DNA of 64,000 bases from Isoetes taiwanensis (lineage: Eukaryota; Streptophyta; Lycopodiopsida; Isoetales; Isoetaceae): contig JAJEKV010000659.1 of NCBI GenBank assembly GCA_021234155.1, forward strand, positions 59,284 through 123,283, written 5' to 3'. Under the pieces are notes generated by a model. That model ran no database searches and was not told the origin of the DNA. It saw only the letters and a list, made by a program, of their open reading frames with translations. Shown piece after piece: positions 11,177 to 22,549 of the stretch (position 1 is the first letter of the stretch; the number at the start of each line of letters is the position of its first letter). The position numbers were made by a program, and so were the translations under genes.

Positions 11177-12572
11177 ATCATTGAGATTAAAAATACATAT
11201 TATCAAAATATAATTAATAAATAATTTAATTAATTTAATTAAATAAATAATTAATAAAAAAAAATATAAAGCATTCTCCTCTTCTCGAACTAGTGAGTCG
11301 AGAATTGGAAAACATAAATCCCCTCATTGTTCTCTTCTCCACTAGTGAGTGGAGAATTGAATAACCAATTCAAATTGCTCCATTAAGAACCGGATTATGC
11401 AATTTGCCCTTGTGGGAGAGTATTTGATAGAGGTGGAGGTGGGGGCAGGCCAAGAAATTCACGCGGCTATAATGGACATTGAGGCGATCTAATCTGGTTC
11501 AAATGCAGCCAAGGTGCACGCAAGTTCAGGCACATCGTGCGAATCATGCCCTCCAACGTGCTAGATTACGCATTACCCACTTCCTTGGCGACAATTGCAT
11601 GCGATTCGCCCAATGCGGCCAACCGCCGACACAAATTGCTCCGGTCCGAGCCTGCAAATACCGCTACTCATATGGGGACGAAGCTACAACGACGGAGAGT
11701 GTTTTGTGGGGATTCAACGATGGAGAGTGCCAAAAAGTCCCTTTTTGCTCACAAACATGGTGGCGCTTGTAGCCTCTAGTTGCAAAGCATTAAGCTCAGA
11801 TGTGAACTCTTCCAATAGATTGTGGTGTATTCTCCCAAGGGGCCGGTTTTGGGACTTTTAGGAGGACACAATCTCAATCTCAAGAAAAACACCGACAAGA
11901 GAAACTACAGCCACAACCACAACTACAACGCTAGGGAATCAAGCACGCCATGGAAATGATGGGGGAAAGAGGGTCTTTTGTGGGGAGTGCTTGTTGGATT
12001 CAGCTTGCCCCCTTCCTTCATCTCCCAAGCATCTCTACCGCCCTCACTAGCTATCTCTTACATAACGATATTGCCTTGCTCCTTGGCGATCCTTCAAGTT
12101 ATCTCGACCCTTCAGCCCGGCTCCACCTCTTCCTAGAATTTGCAGGAATTTGCGTGGGCTCTCCCCCATAGCCTCCTCCGCTTGATCCTCCATAGCCAGG
12201 ACCTCCGCCATAGCCCTCCCTCCTCAGATTCTTTCCTCCTCCTCCGTATCCCTTTCCGCCTTCTCGGATCGAACTTCGGATGCCCATTCTTATAATAGAG
12301 CTGCAAGATCCAACAGGAAAGATGCAACACTCCGGGAGATACATATGAGCGGAATAAAAAAAAGCCATCCTCATCTTATCCATCCATGTAATGTTTTTTG
12401 CCATATCTAGCATGATGCAAATGGGCCTGGTTCTCGCCATATCAAGAACGCCATAGCCGATGATGGTATCCACGATGGCAGGACTCCGGAGCAAGCCGGT
12501 GGGAGCTATGGCATTGGGAGCTTCTTCCAAGCGGTACAAATGAACTTCTGTCTCAAAGGTATGTACCAAAGT

Positions 12573-12752
12573 TCAAAATTCAAACATGGGAAAAAAAAGG
12601 CGGGTATTAGAAAGAAAGGGTAAAATAATACGTTGAAAAGAAAGTGTAAAATAAATGATTTTAAAATTCAAGCATGGGGGAAAAAGCATGGGGTATTAGA
12701 AAAAAAGGGTAAAATAATACATTGAAAAAGAAAGTGTAAAATAAATGCTAAT
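12573..12752 (+). repeat. Tandem duplication, about 90-bp unit
   Basis: Two copies share aaaattcaa.catgggg, gggtattagaaa.aaagggt, aaaataatac.ttgaaaa and gaaagtgtaaaataaatg. The copies differ by small indels. Confidence 0.75.
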
Positions 12753-13299
12753 ATTATATTTTGACGTGTCCCCAATTTCCTCTTTTTATGTGTTTGCTAC
12801 TATGTTCACACGTTAAACATTATGTTCCCATGGTGCATGTTTTCTAGGCATATATTCTTATTCTAAGGTAAAAAATTAAGTGGGAAGATCATGATATAAT
12901 TTACACCTTCTTTAACCCATTTTGAAGGTTCAAGACACAAAATGGGGACAAGTACATATTAATAGGTCTAATGCATATTAATAGATTTAATGCATAGGTC
13001 TAATAGGCTCTTATAGGTTATAATGTGCATTATAGGTGCATATATTGCTGTTTACATGTGCATTAGGCATTACTCTTTACATAGCTAAATATGAGCCCAA
13101 TGGTCCCCTCTTCATATAGCTATATAGTATGGTCCATTAGAAAGGGGGAGGGTCCATTAGATATGTGTCCATTAGATAATACATGGGGAGGGTCTATTTT
13201 TCATGGAAAATACGTAGGAAATTTATGGGAGGGTATTTTTCATAGAAAATACATAGGATGTTTGAAGGTTATTCATTTTCTAACCTTCTGACTCGAGCT

Positions 13300-13800
13300 T
13301 TGAAATTGCCCTTTTTACTCGAACGCCTTTTTCGACCGAAGTCGAGAAAGGCCCTCAAACTTGCATTTTCTTGCCTTTTTTCGTTCGCGAGTCGAGAAAG
13401 GCATTCCGACCCCCTAAAACCGGCGCTTGGTGACCGCTTTTCACCCATGAAGTCGAGAAAGGCCTTTTCACTCTAAAACTGCTTTTTTGCTTGAGCCGCT
13501 TTTTTCGATTCAGCTGAAGTCGAAAGGCCTTCGACCAAAACTCAGGGTGTTTCGTTTTGAACGGCCTTTTTCGCGAAGTGAGAAAGGCCTTCGATCCCCG
13601 GAACCCCGCTTTTTTGCTTTTAATTCGCCTTTTCGACCAGCGAAGTCGAAAGGCCTTCGGACCCTAAAACTTGCGTTTTTTGCGGCTTTCTCGACTTTGA
13701 AGTTGAGAAAGGCCTTGACCCCTAAAACTTTTTGCCGCTTTGAGCTGCCTTTCTCGATTCAAGGAAGTTGAGAAAGGCCTTCGACCGGCGGATTTTCCCT
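13300..13800 (+). repeat. Array of about 63-bp units with GTCGAGAAAGGCC core
   Basis: About seven to eight diverged units, each with (a)gtcgagaaaggcctt followed by cgacccctaaaac and a pyrimidine-rich spacer. Neighbouring 'cctttctcgac' and 'gtcgagaaagg' segments are complementary, so each unit can fold into a hairpin. Confidence 0.8.
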
Positions 13801-14530
13801 CTCGAAGTTGCCTTTCTCATGCCTGTATTTTCCAAAAATGGCCCTAAGAACTGTGTTTTATTTTATTTTTTTTGCATGTAGCATCACTTGACTAATTTGA
13901 TTTTGTCTCTTGCAGTCCTCATCTCGACCAGATAATACATGCTTGGGAGCAATGAAAAGATCAGTTCATTGAAGAAAGGTGCCGAGAAGAGGGTGGTGAC
14001 ATCAGTTGGACATACAAGCACGCGGGCCCATAAAGGAACTCCTCATACAAATTTCTATCGCTCCCAGTAAAGTTGCTCCGTGACTAGGAGAGAGCTCCAC
14101 GCACCCTTTGCACTAGGTGGTTCATGTGTGAAGAGGGTGTAATGATTGTGCCCATACGACCACTATGGTCTCTTCACCCACTGTAATGTATCTCAAAACT
14201 AGTATTTTTGGGTGATTAAGTAAACGACTTGCATAATTTTTGTTGGAATTTGTGATCTATTGTCTACCCACCTAAGAAAATAAAGCCAAAATGTTCAACT
14301 AAGAATCTTTTTCAATTAGAACTTGATAGGTCTAATGCATGTTTGCGTTGCACTGTTCTTGTTCTCGACACGCTATCCAAGAAAATTGGAAGAAAAGCTT
14401 GGATGCACACTAATAGACAAAAATTCCAATTATGGCCGTTTTGGTCGGGTGCTTCTTTTTGTGTAAATGCGGGGGTTCAAAAAAAAATGGGAATGGAATG
14501 AGTCCCACTTTAATTAAATACGACTTATAA

Positions 14531-14939
14531 GCTTTACTTTCTGTTTATGCCTCATATTGAAGTCTGCTGCTTCTTGTCTCATCTCTTGCAATTGCAACAA
14601 ATTATCCATCCTATTATGCACTTGATTTGGAGTTGGAACTTCTCCTAAATTCTCATAATAAGGTAGCTCCACAAATGAACACAAAGGAATGTCCAAATGA
14701 ATAGGCATCACAACCTGCACTTCATAAACCAATTCAAATGGTGTAAATCCGTAGCTAACTTGTAAAAAGTACACCAAACTCCATAAGGCTGTTAATGCTT
14801 CATGCCAATTTCTTTGATTATCCTTCACCGCTTTTACACAAGATAGCTTTTAATTTTGTTAGTAGACTCATTTTGCCCATTGCCCCATGGATAATAAATA
14901 AGCAGAAGGCTTGCACATGTTGAACACCAACCTTTTTAA
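14531..14939 (-). pseudogene. Gypsy-A integrase, middle-to-C part
   Basis: The minus strand reads HVQAFC, then YYPWGNGQNESTNK (the conserved catalytic-Glu region), then NQRNWHEALTALW, YGFTPFELVYEVQVVMPIHL and RHKQKVKLI. This is the second half of a Gypsy integrase core plus C-terminal domain. A stop and frameshift lie at about 14840-14900. It ends where the 25-bp-TIR element inserted (14530) and begins where the 2.07 kb TIR element inserted (14940). Confidence 0.88.
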
Positions 14940-17008
14940 GCATGAATTAATTAATTAGAGAAATTTGGAATCTCGTTTAGCATGAAATAGGTTAGTGGTT
15001 AGCCATATAGTGAGAAACTACTACCAACCGAAAGTAAAAGTTTTTTTGCACAAATTCTGCAAATGATTCGTTGTTGTGGAATATAATTTTTTACAAATTT
15101 CATGCAAAGGTCCATCGTGAGTAGAATGTAGTAGGAGGGAATGCTCAATCTTATCGCTTAAAGAATCGCTAACGCCGATCTTCAAGTGAAAAAGGAGACA
15201 AAATAATGAGCCTTTTATTAAAACCATATGAGAGCATTGCGTACAAAGAAGGTACAATGGAGCAAGCATATCACAAAAATTTCGATTATTTAAAGCCATA
15301 TATTTGTTACGAGGATCGCTGTCATTCCGATTATTTTTTAGCATTAAACATGCAACGGGTAGTAGTAAAAGACAAAAAGATATGGTAATACATATTCCTG
15401 AAACCAAAATTTCCATTGAAGAAAGTAATATACAATATTCATTTTCCGATTGTGTTTCGGAATACGCTATCGTATCAGCTACCAAGTAGGAGGGAATGCT
15501 CAATCTTATCGCAAGAATCGCAACGCGATCTTTCGAAATTGAAAAGGAGACAAAATAATGAGCCTTTTATTAAAACCATATGAGAGCATTGCGTACAAAG
15601 AAGGTACGAGTGGAGCAAGCATATCACAAAAATTTCAAGATTTAAAGCCATATATTTGTTACTTAGGATCGCGGTCGCGATTATTTTAGCATTAAACATG
15701 CACCTAAGTAGTAGTAAAGACAAAAAGATATGGTAATACATATTCCTGAAACCAAAATTTCCATTGAAGGAATATACAATATTCATTCTTCTCGATTGTG
15801 ATTCATTCATCTTCGGGATCGCGTAGTAGTGATCCCGATATCTCATAGCTCATTCGCCGGGGAAGCCAAATCAGATGGATCATAACACGAATTGACGCAG
15901 GCAACGAATCTCAAGCCCAAAGCTTTTCTTCGCGGTAGGGATCAAGAAGAAGATGCCACATCTAGGCAACCAACAAGATCGAGTGGTTCATTGAGCACTT
16001 GATCGCCTTCGATGTGGTGAACCGATGAAGGGAAAAATCCATGGGAGAAGAATGAACTTAGCCCCCAAGTGAGAAGCTTTTATAGCTTAAGTAGAATTAT
16101 TGAGGTGAATTATTGGGGTAGACTTGGTACCATTATTGCTCTCGTGTATAAGATCGTTGTATAAATACAAGTATAATACATCTTTTCGTATGGATATATA
16201 TATGCTTTTAAAACGTGTACTTGAGTAAATTGAGTGTGGTTGAAATTAGGAAGGCCGCTGCAAGATATACTAGAAGTCGAAAGAGCACACCCTTACACTA
16301 CATTCGTGTATGATACATCAAACAATATTCATTGTGGTATTACATCCTTACATAGTTTATAGGTGCTCATAAGATTATTATATCATAAACTTAATACAAA
16401 AGTAGTCATCGATAACATTGATTGTAATACATACTTCATAGGTACTCATATCATTATTATATCCTTGGCAGAATCAGATTCACTCATCATCAACACCAAA
16501 GCTCGTGATGCTATTCAACTCATAGATCTCGATCGGAAGCTAGTAAATGTGCACCACAACACGAAAGTGAGCTTCCCGCCAAGCACCAGCAGGTCCATCA
16601 ACTTTAGATAGGAGCCATGGATCAAGATTAACGCATCGCCATTTCTAGCCAAAGATTCGCCCAGATCGTTGTAGCTCAAGTAACACTTGAAAGATCGGAT
16701 GTGCTGCGACGAGGCATCGGAGGAAGCCATGGAAGATGAATGACCTCTACTCCCCGAGTCCAGGTGTGTTTTATAGTGAAGTAAAATTATTGATGTGAAT
16801 TATTGGTGTAGAAATGTAGGGCCATTATTGGGCTTCTACGAGTGTCATGTACACGCACAAGTATAACACATAATTTGTATGTATGTGTATCTTAATTACC
16901 TCATGTTTCTTGGCTCGGCAACTAGGGTGAAAGTATTCGTATAGAGCAAATTAGGTGTGCTTAAAATTCTCAAAATTGGCTTATTTTCTCCAATTAATGA
17001 AATCATGC
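14940..17008. mobile_element. 2.07 kb element with imperfect TIRs (non-autonomous)
   Basis: The ends are inverted repeats matching 22 of 26 positions: 14940-14965 (gcatgaattaattaattaga...) and the complement of 16983-17008 (gcatgatttcattaattgga...). It splits the Gypsy-A integrase between VVAQL (about 17015) and VGVQHVQA (about 14935). No clean target duplication is visible and no transposase is present. The interior is dominated by two duplications: 15131-15826, and the diverged pair around 16080-16210 and 16770-16890. Confidence 0.65.
15131..15826 (+). repeat. Tandem duplication, 355-bp unit
   Basis: Copy 1 starts at gtaggagggaatgctcaatc (15131) and copy 2 at 15486. They share gaaaaaggagacaaaataatgagcc-type and gagcattgcgtacaaagaag blocks. 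Differences are mostly short indels (for example cgctgtcattccg against cgcggtcg), with little base substitution. Confidence 0.9.
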
Positions 17009-18194
17009 CTCATAATTGAGCTACTACTTTCTCCATGAAATGAGTTCCCGATCCGACAAAAAAAGAATGGTTGGAACACCAAACCGAGAAATCAAATTGT
17101 GATAAAGGAAGCTATCTTGTGGTATTTTTTCGTAGCATGCTTTGCTGGAATTGCTTCTACCCACTTCAGAAACATACATGTGGCTGCCAAGATATACTTA
17201 TGACCTTTGGAAGATGGAGGATTGATAGGCCCAATGTAATCCAATCCCACATATGAAATGGACCAACGCCAAAATAGGTGGAATGGCATATTATTGTGGC
17301 TCATCAATTGTTTATGCCTTTGACACTTCGTGATTTTGCTAACAAAGTCTCTAGTATCCTTGTAAAGAGTTGGCCAATAATATCCCCAATGAAGGATCTT
17401 CCTAGTCGCTTTGTGTAAAATGCCCCCCGACAATCATGTGCTTGCTGCAATAAATCATGAGTTTGTCGACCAGCAACACACCTTAATAAGAGACCTTCCA
17501 TAGTCCTCTTATAAAGAATAGCCTCATGCACCACATAACCCCAAATGCCAGACTTAAGAGCATGCTTTTGTTGCTTTGAAAATGATGAAGGATAAGTCCG
17601 ATCTTGTAAATACTGTATATATTGGCATGTTAAAGATCCACGGTCTCAATGAACCCCAGAATACTCCATTATCCCAAATGCTACTTGCTGGTCTGTTTCC
17701 TCTTCTATTTCAGCACCACTACTCAAATAAGAACTTGGATTATGAGCTCCTTGAGCCATCTTAACATACTTCAATTCAAATTTTTGTATGATAAGAGCCC
17801 ATCTTGTAAACTTAGGATCTTGGGCGGTTTTATTGTAAATGCATGGCAATGGGTTCACATCCATATGAATGTAGACATATTGTACATTTGCTGAATTCCA
17901 TTGAAGGAAGAAGATAATGTCTAAATTTATTCAAGGCCCACTTCAATGCCAACCCAAGATTCTCCACATGAGTCCATTTCGCCTTGTGGAGTTAATGTTC
18001 TACTAGCATAGTAATTCACATCACAATGCTTTTGCTGATTTTTCCGACATAGTGTGACAACCAAAGCTTGCTCCCAAACCGTGAAAGAATAAATGAAATG
18101 GCTCACTCATTATTGGAGGAATCAAAGAAAGTTCTCTCTTCAATTGTCCAAGACACCATTCAAATGCTTGAGAAAATTCCTCCTTCCATCTAAA
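17009..18194 (-). pseudogene. Gypsy-A RNase H and N-terminal integrase
   Basis: The minus strand from 18194 reads FRWKEEFSQAFEWCLGQLKR, then VNYYASRTLTPQGEM and LEKFRHYLL, i.e. Gypsy RNase H. Next come KYVKMAQGAHNPSSYLSS and the integrase zinc region near 17450 (LLRCVAGRQTHDLLQQAHD). The core follows: YYWPTLYKDTRDFV, CQRHKQLM, GLDYIGPINPPSSKGHKYIL (catalytic Asp region), and SRFGVP with DRE..SF at about 17050. Frameshifts lie near 17410 and 17870. RNase H begins exactly where Gypsy-B is inserted (18195). Confidence 0.9.
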
Positions 18195-18792
18195 TGTTTG
18201 GGGTCTGGGTTCGGGAACTCGGAAGACAGCCCTCGCGGAGGGACCCGTGGATCTAACAGAGAGTCCGGGGGACTATGTCAACGCTGGATTTGCAAGAAGA
18301 GAAGAAGAAGAAGAAAAATGTAACAAATGAGAGGAAAACGATAAGCTTCCTTGATATCAATGATGAACATACATGAGCTTCCGCGAATAGAGAGAAAACT
18401 GAAAAGGAGACAAGACTCAAAACTCATCTAGCCATCATATGCTAGCTCTACTCATATATATAGTACAATGGCCTTGGGCCCAATATAGACACTTCCGGGA
18501 CCGATCTCGGTGCTCACTCGAAGGAGGCCCGATTTGCGTGAATGTTGGCAGTGCCTCTTTAAATGCCTAGGAATCATGCCGACGCCGACACGGGCGCGGT
18601 GACGGTCATCACTTGTCCGGCCGAGCGGCCTCTTGTTGACGGACGCAGTTTTGATCTGCGTGGGTCTGCTGCTTGGTCTTCTCGCTGGCCGGTTTGATGG
18701 GTGACCCGTGGGTCGACCCGAGGATCCTTGAGCTTGACCGCAATCGTCCCGTGTATGCATGAATAGTCCTATACCAGAGGCACAGACTAACA
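18195..18792 (-). repeat. Gypsy-B 3' LTR (left copy)
   Basis: 598 bp, matching 28618-29206. It contains the block tcatatatatagtac (about 18454-18468), a TATA-like site on the coding (minus) strand. It differs from the other LTR mainly by small indels in GC-rich runs. Confidence 0.92.
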
Positions 18793-18899
18793 CTCCCCAC
18801 CAAACGACACTCGAAAGTGAAGAAAAGGAGGAAGGGTTTCGAGGGCGAAGCCATCTCTGGTTCAAAAAAGTGATCCTCACGGGAGTGAGGAGCGCACCA

Positions 18900-21800
18900 T
18901 TATGGCACCGCTAATGAGATCCCCGGGCGTGTTTGAAGAGCAGAGGATTGTTTTGGCCAAGGGCGTGATCTCGCATCAATAAGAAAGCGAGATCGCACCA
19001 TGTCTTCAAAGGCGATGGGCGCCTCAAGAAATGTAATCGACATTCCATGAGGAGAGTGTCCGAGGCGGAAGGCACCGACACCGGCATTAGGATTGCGCTG
19101 AAAAATGGGACGCCGATTTAAGGAGCTTAGCAAAATGCATTTGAGAGCAGCACAAAAACCCGCTTGAAGATGGACAAGGGATCGGTGAGGTGGTGGCATT
19201 TCGCAAGAAGGTGTCAAGACCATGAAGCGCATCCGCCGCCGCCGCTGCCAACCACGCCATTAGCAATGTAGATCCACCGCGGTGGTATCCGTGGCACCTT
19301 CTTCCCAATGTGAGCCTTAACAAAACGCGTGGATCCCACCGGAGATCTGGCACGAGATCGAGGTGGAGTCCATCCGCATGACCATCCATGACCTTGGTCC
19401 AAAAAGGGAGCTTTTAATAAGAAGTCAGAACACGGGGCGTGGAGGTACTCCTGAGGGGAAGCATAGGGAGAAGGAACCATGCCCGCGGGTGGGTTGCCGA
19501 ATCTCCCGAATTGATCGACAAGATCCGGATCAAGAGCTTGACACCAACGATCCCAAAGAGAAGCTGCAGAGTTGAGAGTTGGTGAGGGCTATCCCATCCC
19601 GTGGGGGACCGCCTTTGCTATCCAACGTAGCTTCGTGAATTGATTATAACCGGGAGGTGTCGCGATATAAATTTGTGCATAGGGGAAGATCCTGATGTCC
19701 AGATACTTCCTTATAGGAAGGCTTAAACGCCGGAGAGATAAATGATTGGCAAGCTCGTGCATGTACTCCCCGATGAAGAGTTTGGGTCTGGCGTGATCCG
19801 CAAGATATGGATTGTTATGAAGCACCCATTGCACAATGGGGTCACCAAAGAGCCGGGCGTGGGCCCATTTCGGCGTTCTGTGTATCACCCGTGATAGAAA
19901 TCATGAAATATGTAAGCCATGGGCTGAACAACTAAGGTGATAAAGTCCGGATCGCATTCGACCGCGGTATGAGATCAAAGACCACAAGGGCACAAAAGAC
20001 AACCCTTTGTCTTCAATGGAGAGTTCTCGCCAACCAAGAAAATCATAGGCAGTTTCGGGAATATCCACAGTCCATCCACAGATGCCACTTTGAAAGGAAG
20101 AGGTGGCGAAAGCAACCACATAATCGATAGCAGAAGGAACGGAAGTCACCGTGCATTCTGTTAAGAATGGCGGTATACGCCAAGTTTTGTTTGAGCCTCA
20201 TCGCCAGATCGGCCAGTTTGGCGTAGCCGTTGTTCAAGATCACGATCCGTTGTCCTTTCTAGCAAAGAAGGCGGATTGGTCACGGACCCCGCTTCGAGAA
20301 GTGTTGAGGAGGAGGATTTCCGAGTATTGAGACGAAAGCACCGCAATCTCCGCTGGCCATCCAAGATCTTCGCTTCGCACCTCCGTAAGCCGATCTTGAA
20401 GAGGTGGAGCCGAGAGGTTCGTGGTAGAAAGCTGAGCCGTCAAGGAGGCAATTTGAAAGCCCCGCTCAAGGTTGTGAACGGAGTGCTGAAATTTTCACAA
20501 AAGTTCGAGTACAAGGCGCTGAGCTTAGCAATATCCGGCCTTGGTTTTCGAGAGCCGCTTTGGACTTGTTGTGCTCCAATAAATTCTGAATTTCATTGAG
20601 CCGAGCCTCATTGATCCGCAAGTTGGTCAATTTTGATCTTGTGCACTTTTGAGATCCATATGAGCGTAAGAGAGCCTCGTGCGGTTTGTCTTGAAGTTTG
20701 GCCTCCAAAGTTGCAACTTGGCAAAGGGCAGCTTTTGAAGGTCCCCGTGTAACGCATCGTAGGCCTCTAGTGCCTTGAACCCCGGCCATAAGAGCCGCCT
20801 TGGGATTCTTGTAACTTGAGAGAAGCAGCCTTCGAGCATCCTGGCCGATACGATACAACAACCGACGAGGGTGTTGTGGTGGTGGATGCCGGTCGCTTTT
20901 CGGTTTGTGATGTTTGGGAAAGATGGTGTGAACCGGATGGTGTAGCGGAGGAGGAGACGGGACATGGGTGCAGCGGACTTTGGACATGACCAAAGGGAAG
21001 AAGTGGCGGAAGTGCCGTTTCGGTTAGTCATTGGAAGGGACGAAAGTGGAATTATGAGAATTTTGTGGTGTGGGAGGGAAGTAATGACGGATGAGGGCTT
21101 GAAAGTGGCCTCCCACTTAAACTTCGGGAATGGAAGTGGCACCCTCGGCGGTCCACTTCTTTGGAGAAGACGATAGAACATCATTTGGGGCCAATCTATG
21201 TGGTGGTTGGAGTGTGTAGCAGTTGATGACCAGGTTATAGAAAGGCTTATTGATATGGGTGTTCTTGATAGAATACCAAGGAACTTCGCCACAAGAATTT
21301 AACAAAGGTTTCGTGGAGGCTTGTCGATATTGGTGGTCGATGATGGACATTGGCATGATAAGGAGGTGCACCAAACTCGCGGACATCTAGATCCCGTGAT
21401 GGCAGACCATGATAAACAAAGGGGTGTGCAAGGGAATATGAAATACCTCAAATCAAATGTTGAGTCAGTGAAATGGTGGTGCCATCGACTACGCGTGTAG
21501 CCATAGCCATCGCGGTAATCCATATTGGCGATGAACCGCCTCACCGTCAGGATTTGGAGCGGAAGTTCCATTTGAGAGAATTCATTAAAGCTTTTGTCGC
21601 TCAACTTCTTTATTTGGGCCAACAAGGGCTTCCGCGGAAAGTGGGCGTCAAGAAGGATCGATGATGCAAAAGAGCCGGATCCTTGGGGCTTGGTAGCTTG
21701 AAGTGTAGAAAATCTTGGGGCAGCCATGGTAACGATTTGCAGAAACGAAGAGGGATTCAAAGCGGGAGGGCTAAAAGTCAAGCCACCGGAGGACAAAGGC

Positions 21801-22100
21801 AGTGAAGAACGAAAAGGTTTTAGGGCTTACTAACCGAGGCTTAAGAGGTATGAAGAGGGCAAACCGAGCCGTTGATGGTGCGGGTGTGAAAAGATGCCAA
21901 GGAGTGTATTGAGAGGCAAAATTTGGCTAAGTCCCCAAAAACGTAAAGGGAGAAGCAATGAACGGTGAGGATGAGACGTGAAAGAAGGATCGGATGTGAC
22001 AGTGGGCAAAGGACACACATTAATGTCAAGCGGGCGTGAAAAGAAGAAATGGCATTCATCGCCGGCAACTCGGTGGGATATCATTAAAAGGAATGTGTCG
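18900..22100 (-). pseudogene. Gypsy-B extra 3' ORF region, function unknown
   Basis: Downstream of integrase (22.5-22.9 kb) and before the 3' LTR, the minus strand has a series of overlapping coding-like frames. The first starts near 21730 (MAAPRFSTLQATKPQ) and contains FNEFSQMELPLQILTVRRFI. It is followed by a Pro/His-rich stretch (about 20880-20950). Next come Leu/Lys/Glu-rich stretches that look coiled-coil (ATLEAKLQD at about 20715, EARLNEIQNLLEHNKSKAAL at about 20600, DLEQRLRQ at about 20240). A segment with IPETAYDFLGWRELSIEDKG lies at about 20060. I do not recognise a family. The position is that of env-like or additional ORFs of some plant Gypsy elements. No signal peptide or membrane segment is evident. 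Frame breaks make the boundaries uncertain. Confidence 0.45.
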
Positions 22101-22549
22101 AGGAAGGTACCATGGCTAGATATGCGGCGGGAGAAAAGATTCTCATTTTAGAAATGTACTTTGCATTGCAAAACACGTTGGCGATTTTGTGATTGGTCCA
22201 CGCCGACAAGCGAGTTCCTCGATTGGCTATATAAACTAACCGAGCAAACGGGCGCATCCGATGGCGCCAGATGGCCGCCGTTGGTTTGAACGAGGACCTG
22301 CGACTATGCCTGGCTAACCGCCGGGAGTGGGATTACCCGCGAAGATGAATTGTTCGACCTTCAAGGCCTGCCACAATGCGTGGCATGAGAATGGACGGCT
22401 GTGTGCGGGATGGCTGAACATCCCGACCAAGACCAACGGATGGAGGTGGTTCGCACCTTCGCTGGGATCCCGAAAGCGGTAACCTCTACCACCTCTGCGC
22501 ATCACCTCTGCTCCAAACCCGGAGTAGAGGGTTTTTCTTCTTAGGACTT

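Larger units (their letters stand above)
10764..14526. mobile_element. 3.76 kb element with 25-bp perfect TIRs (unclassified)
   Basis: Perfect 25-bp inverted repeats lie at 10764-10788 and 14502-14526, starting AAGTCGTATTTAATTAAAGT. They are flanked by ataa on both sides (10760-10763 and 14527-14530). Excision in silico leaves one ataa and restores the Gypsy-A integrase frame, which proves the insertion. No transposase is recognisable. The interior holds a polypurine minisatellite, a 90-bp tandem duplication, a glycine-rich minus-strand frame (about 12110-12300) and an array of about 63-bp units. A 4-bp duplication does not match the common plant superfamilies (TA, TWA, 8 bp, 9 bp, 3-bp CACTA). 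Confidence 0.82.

Noticed and set aside
10845-11224. Long Pro/Leu/Ser-rich and Gly/Lys/Arg-rich open frames on both strands
   Set aside because: They are produced by the polypurine minisatellite; there is no codon structure and no homologue.
12099-12569. Minus-strand frame with a GGYGG-rich segment resembling glycine-rich proteins
   Set aside because: It lies inside a non-autonomous transposon. The glycine-rich part is simple sequence and the rest has no recognisable domain.
13487-13771. Phe/Lys-rich plus-strand frame
   Set aside because: It spans the 63-bp tandem array and its periodicity explains the open frame.
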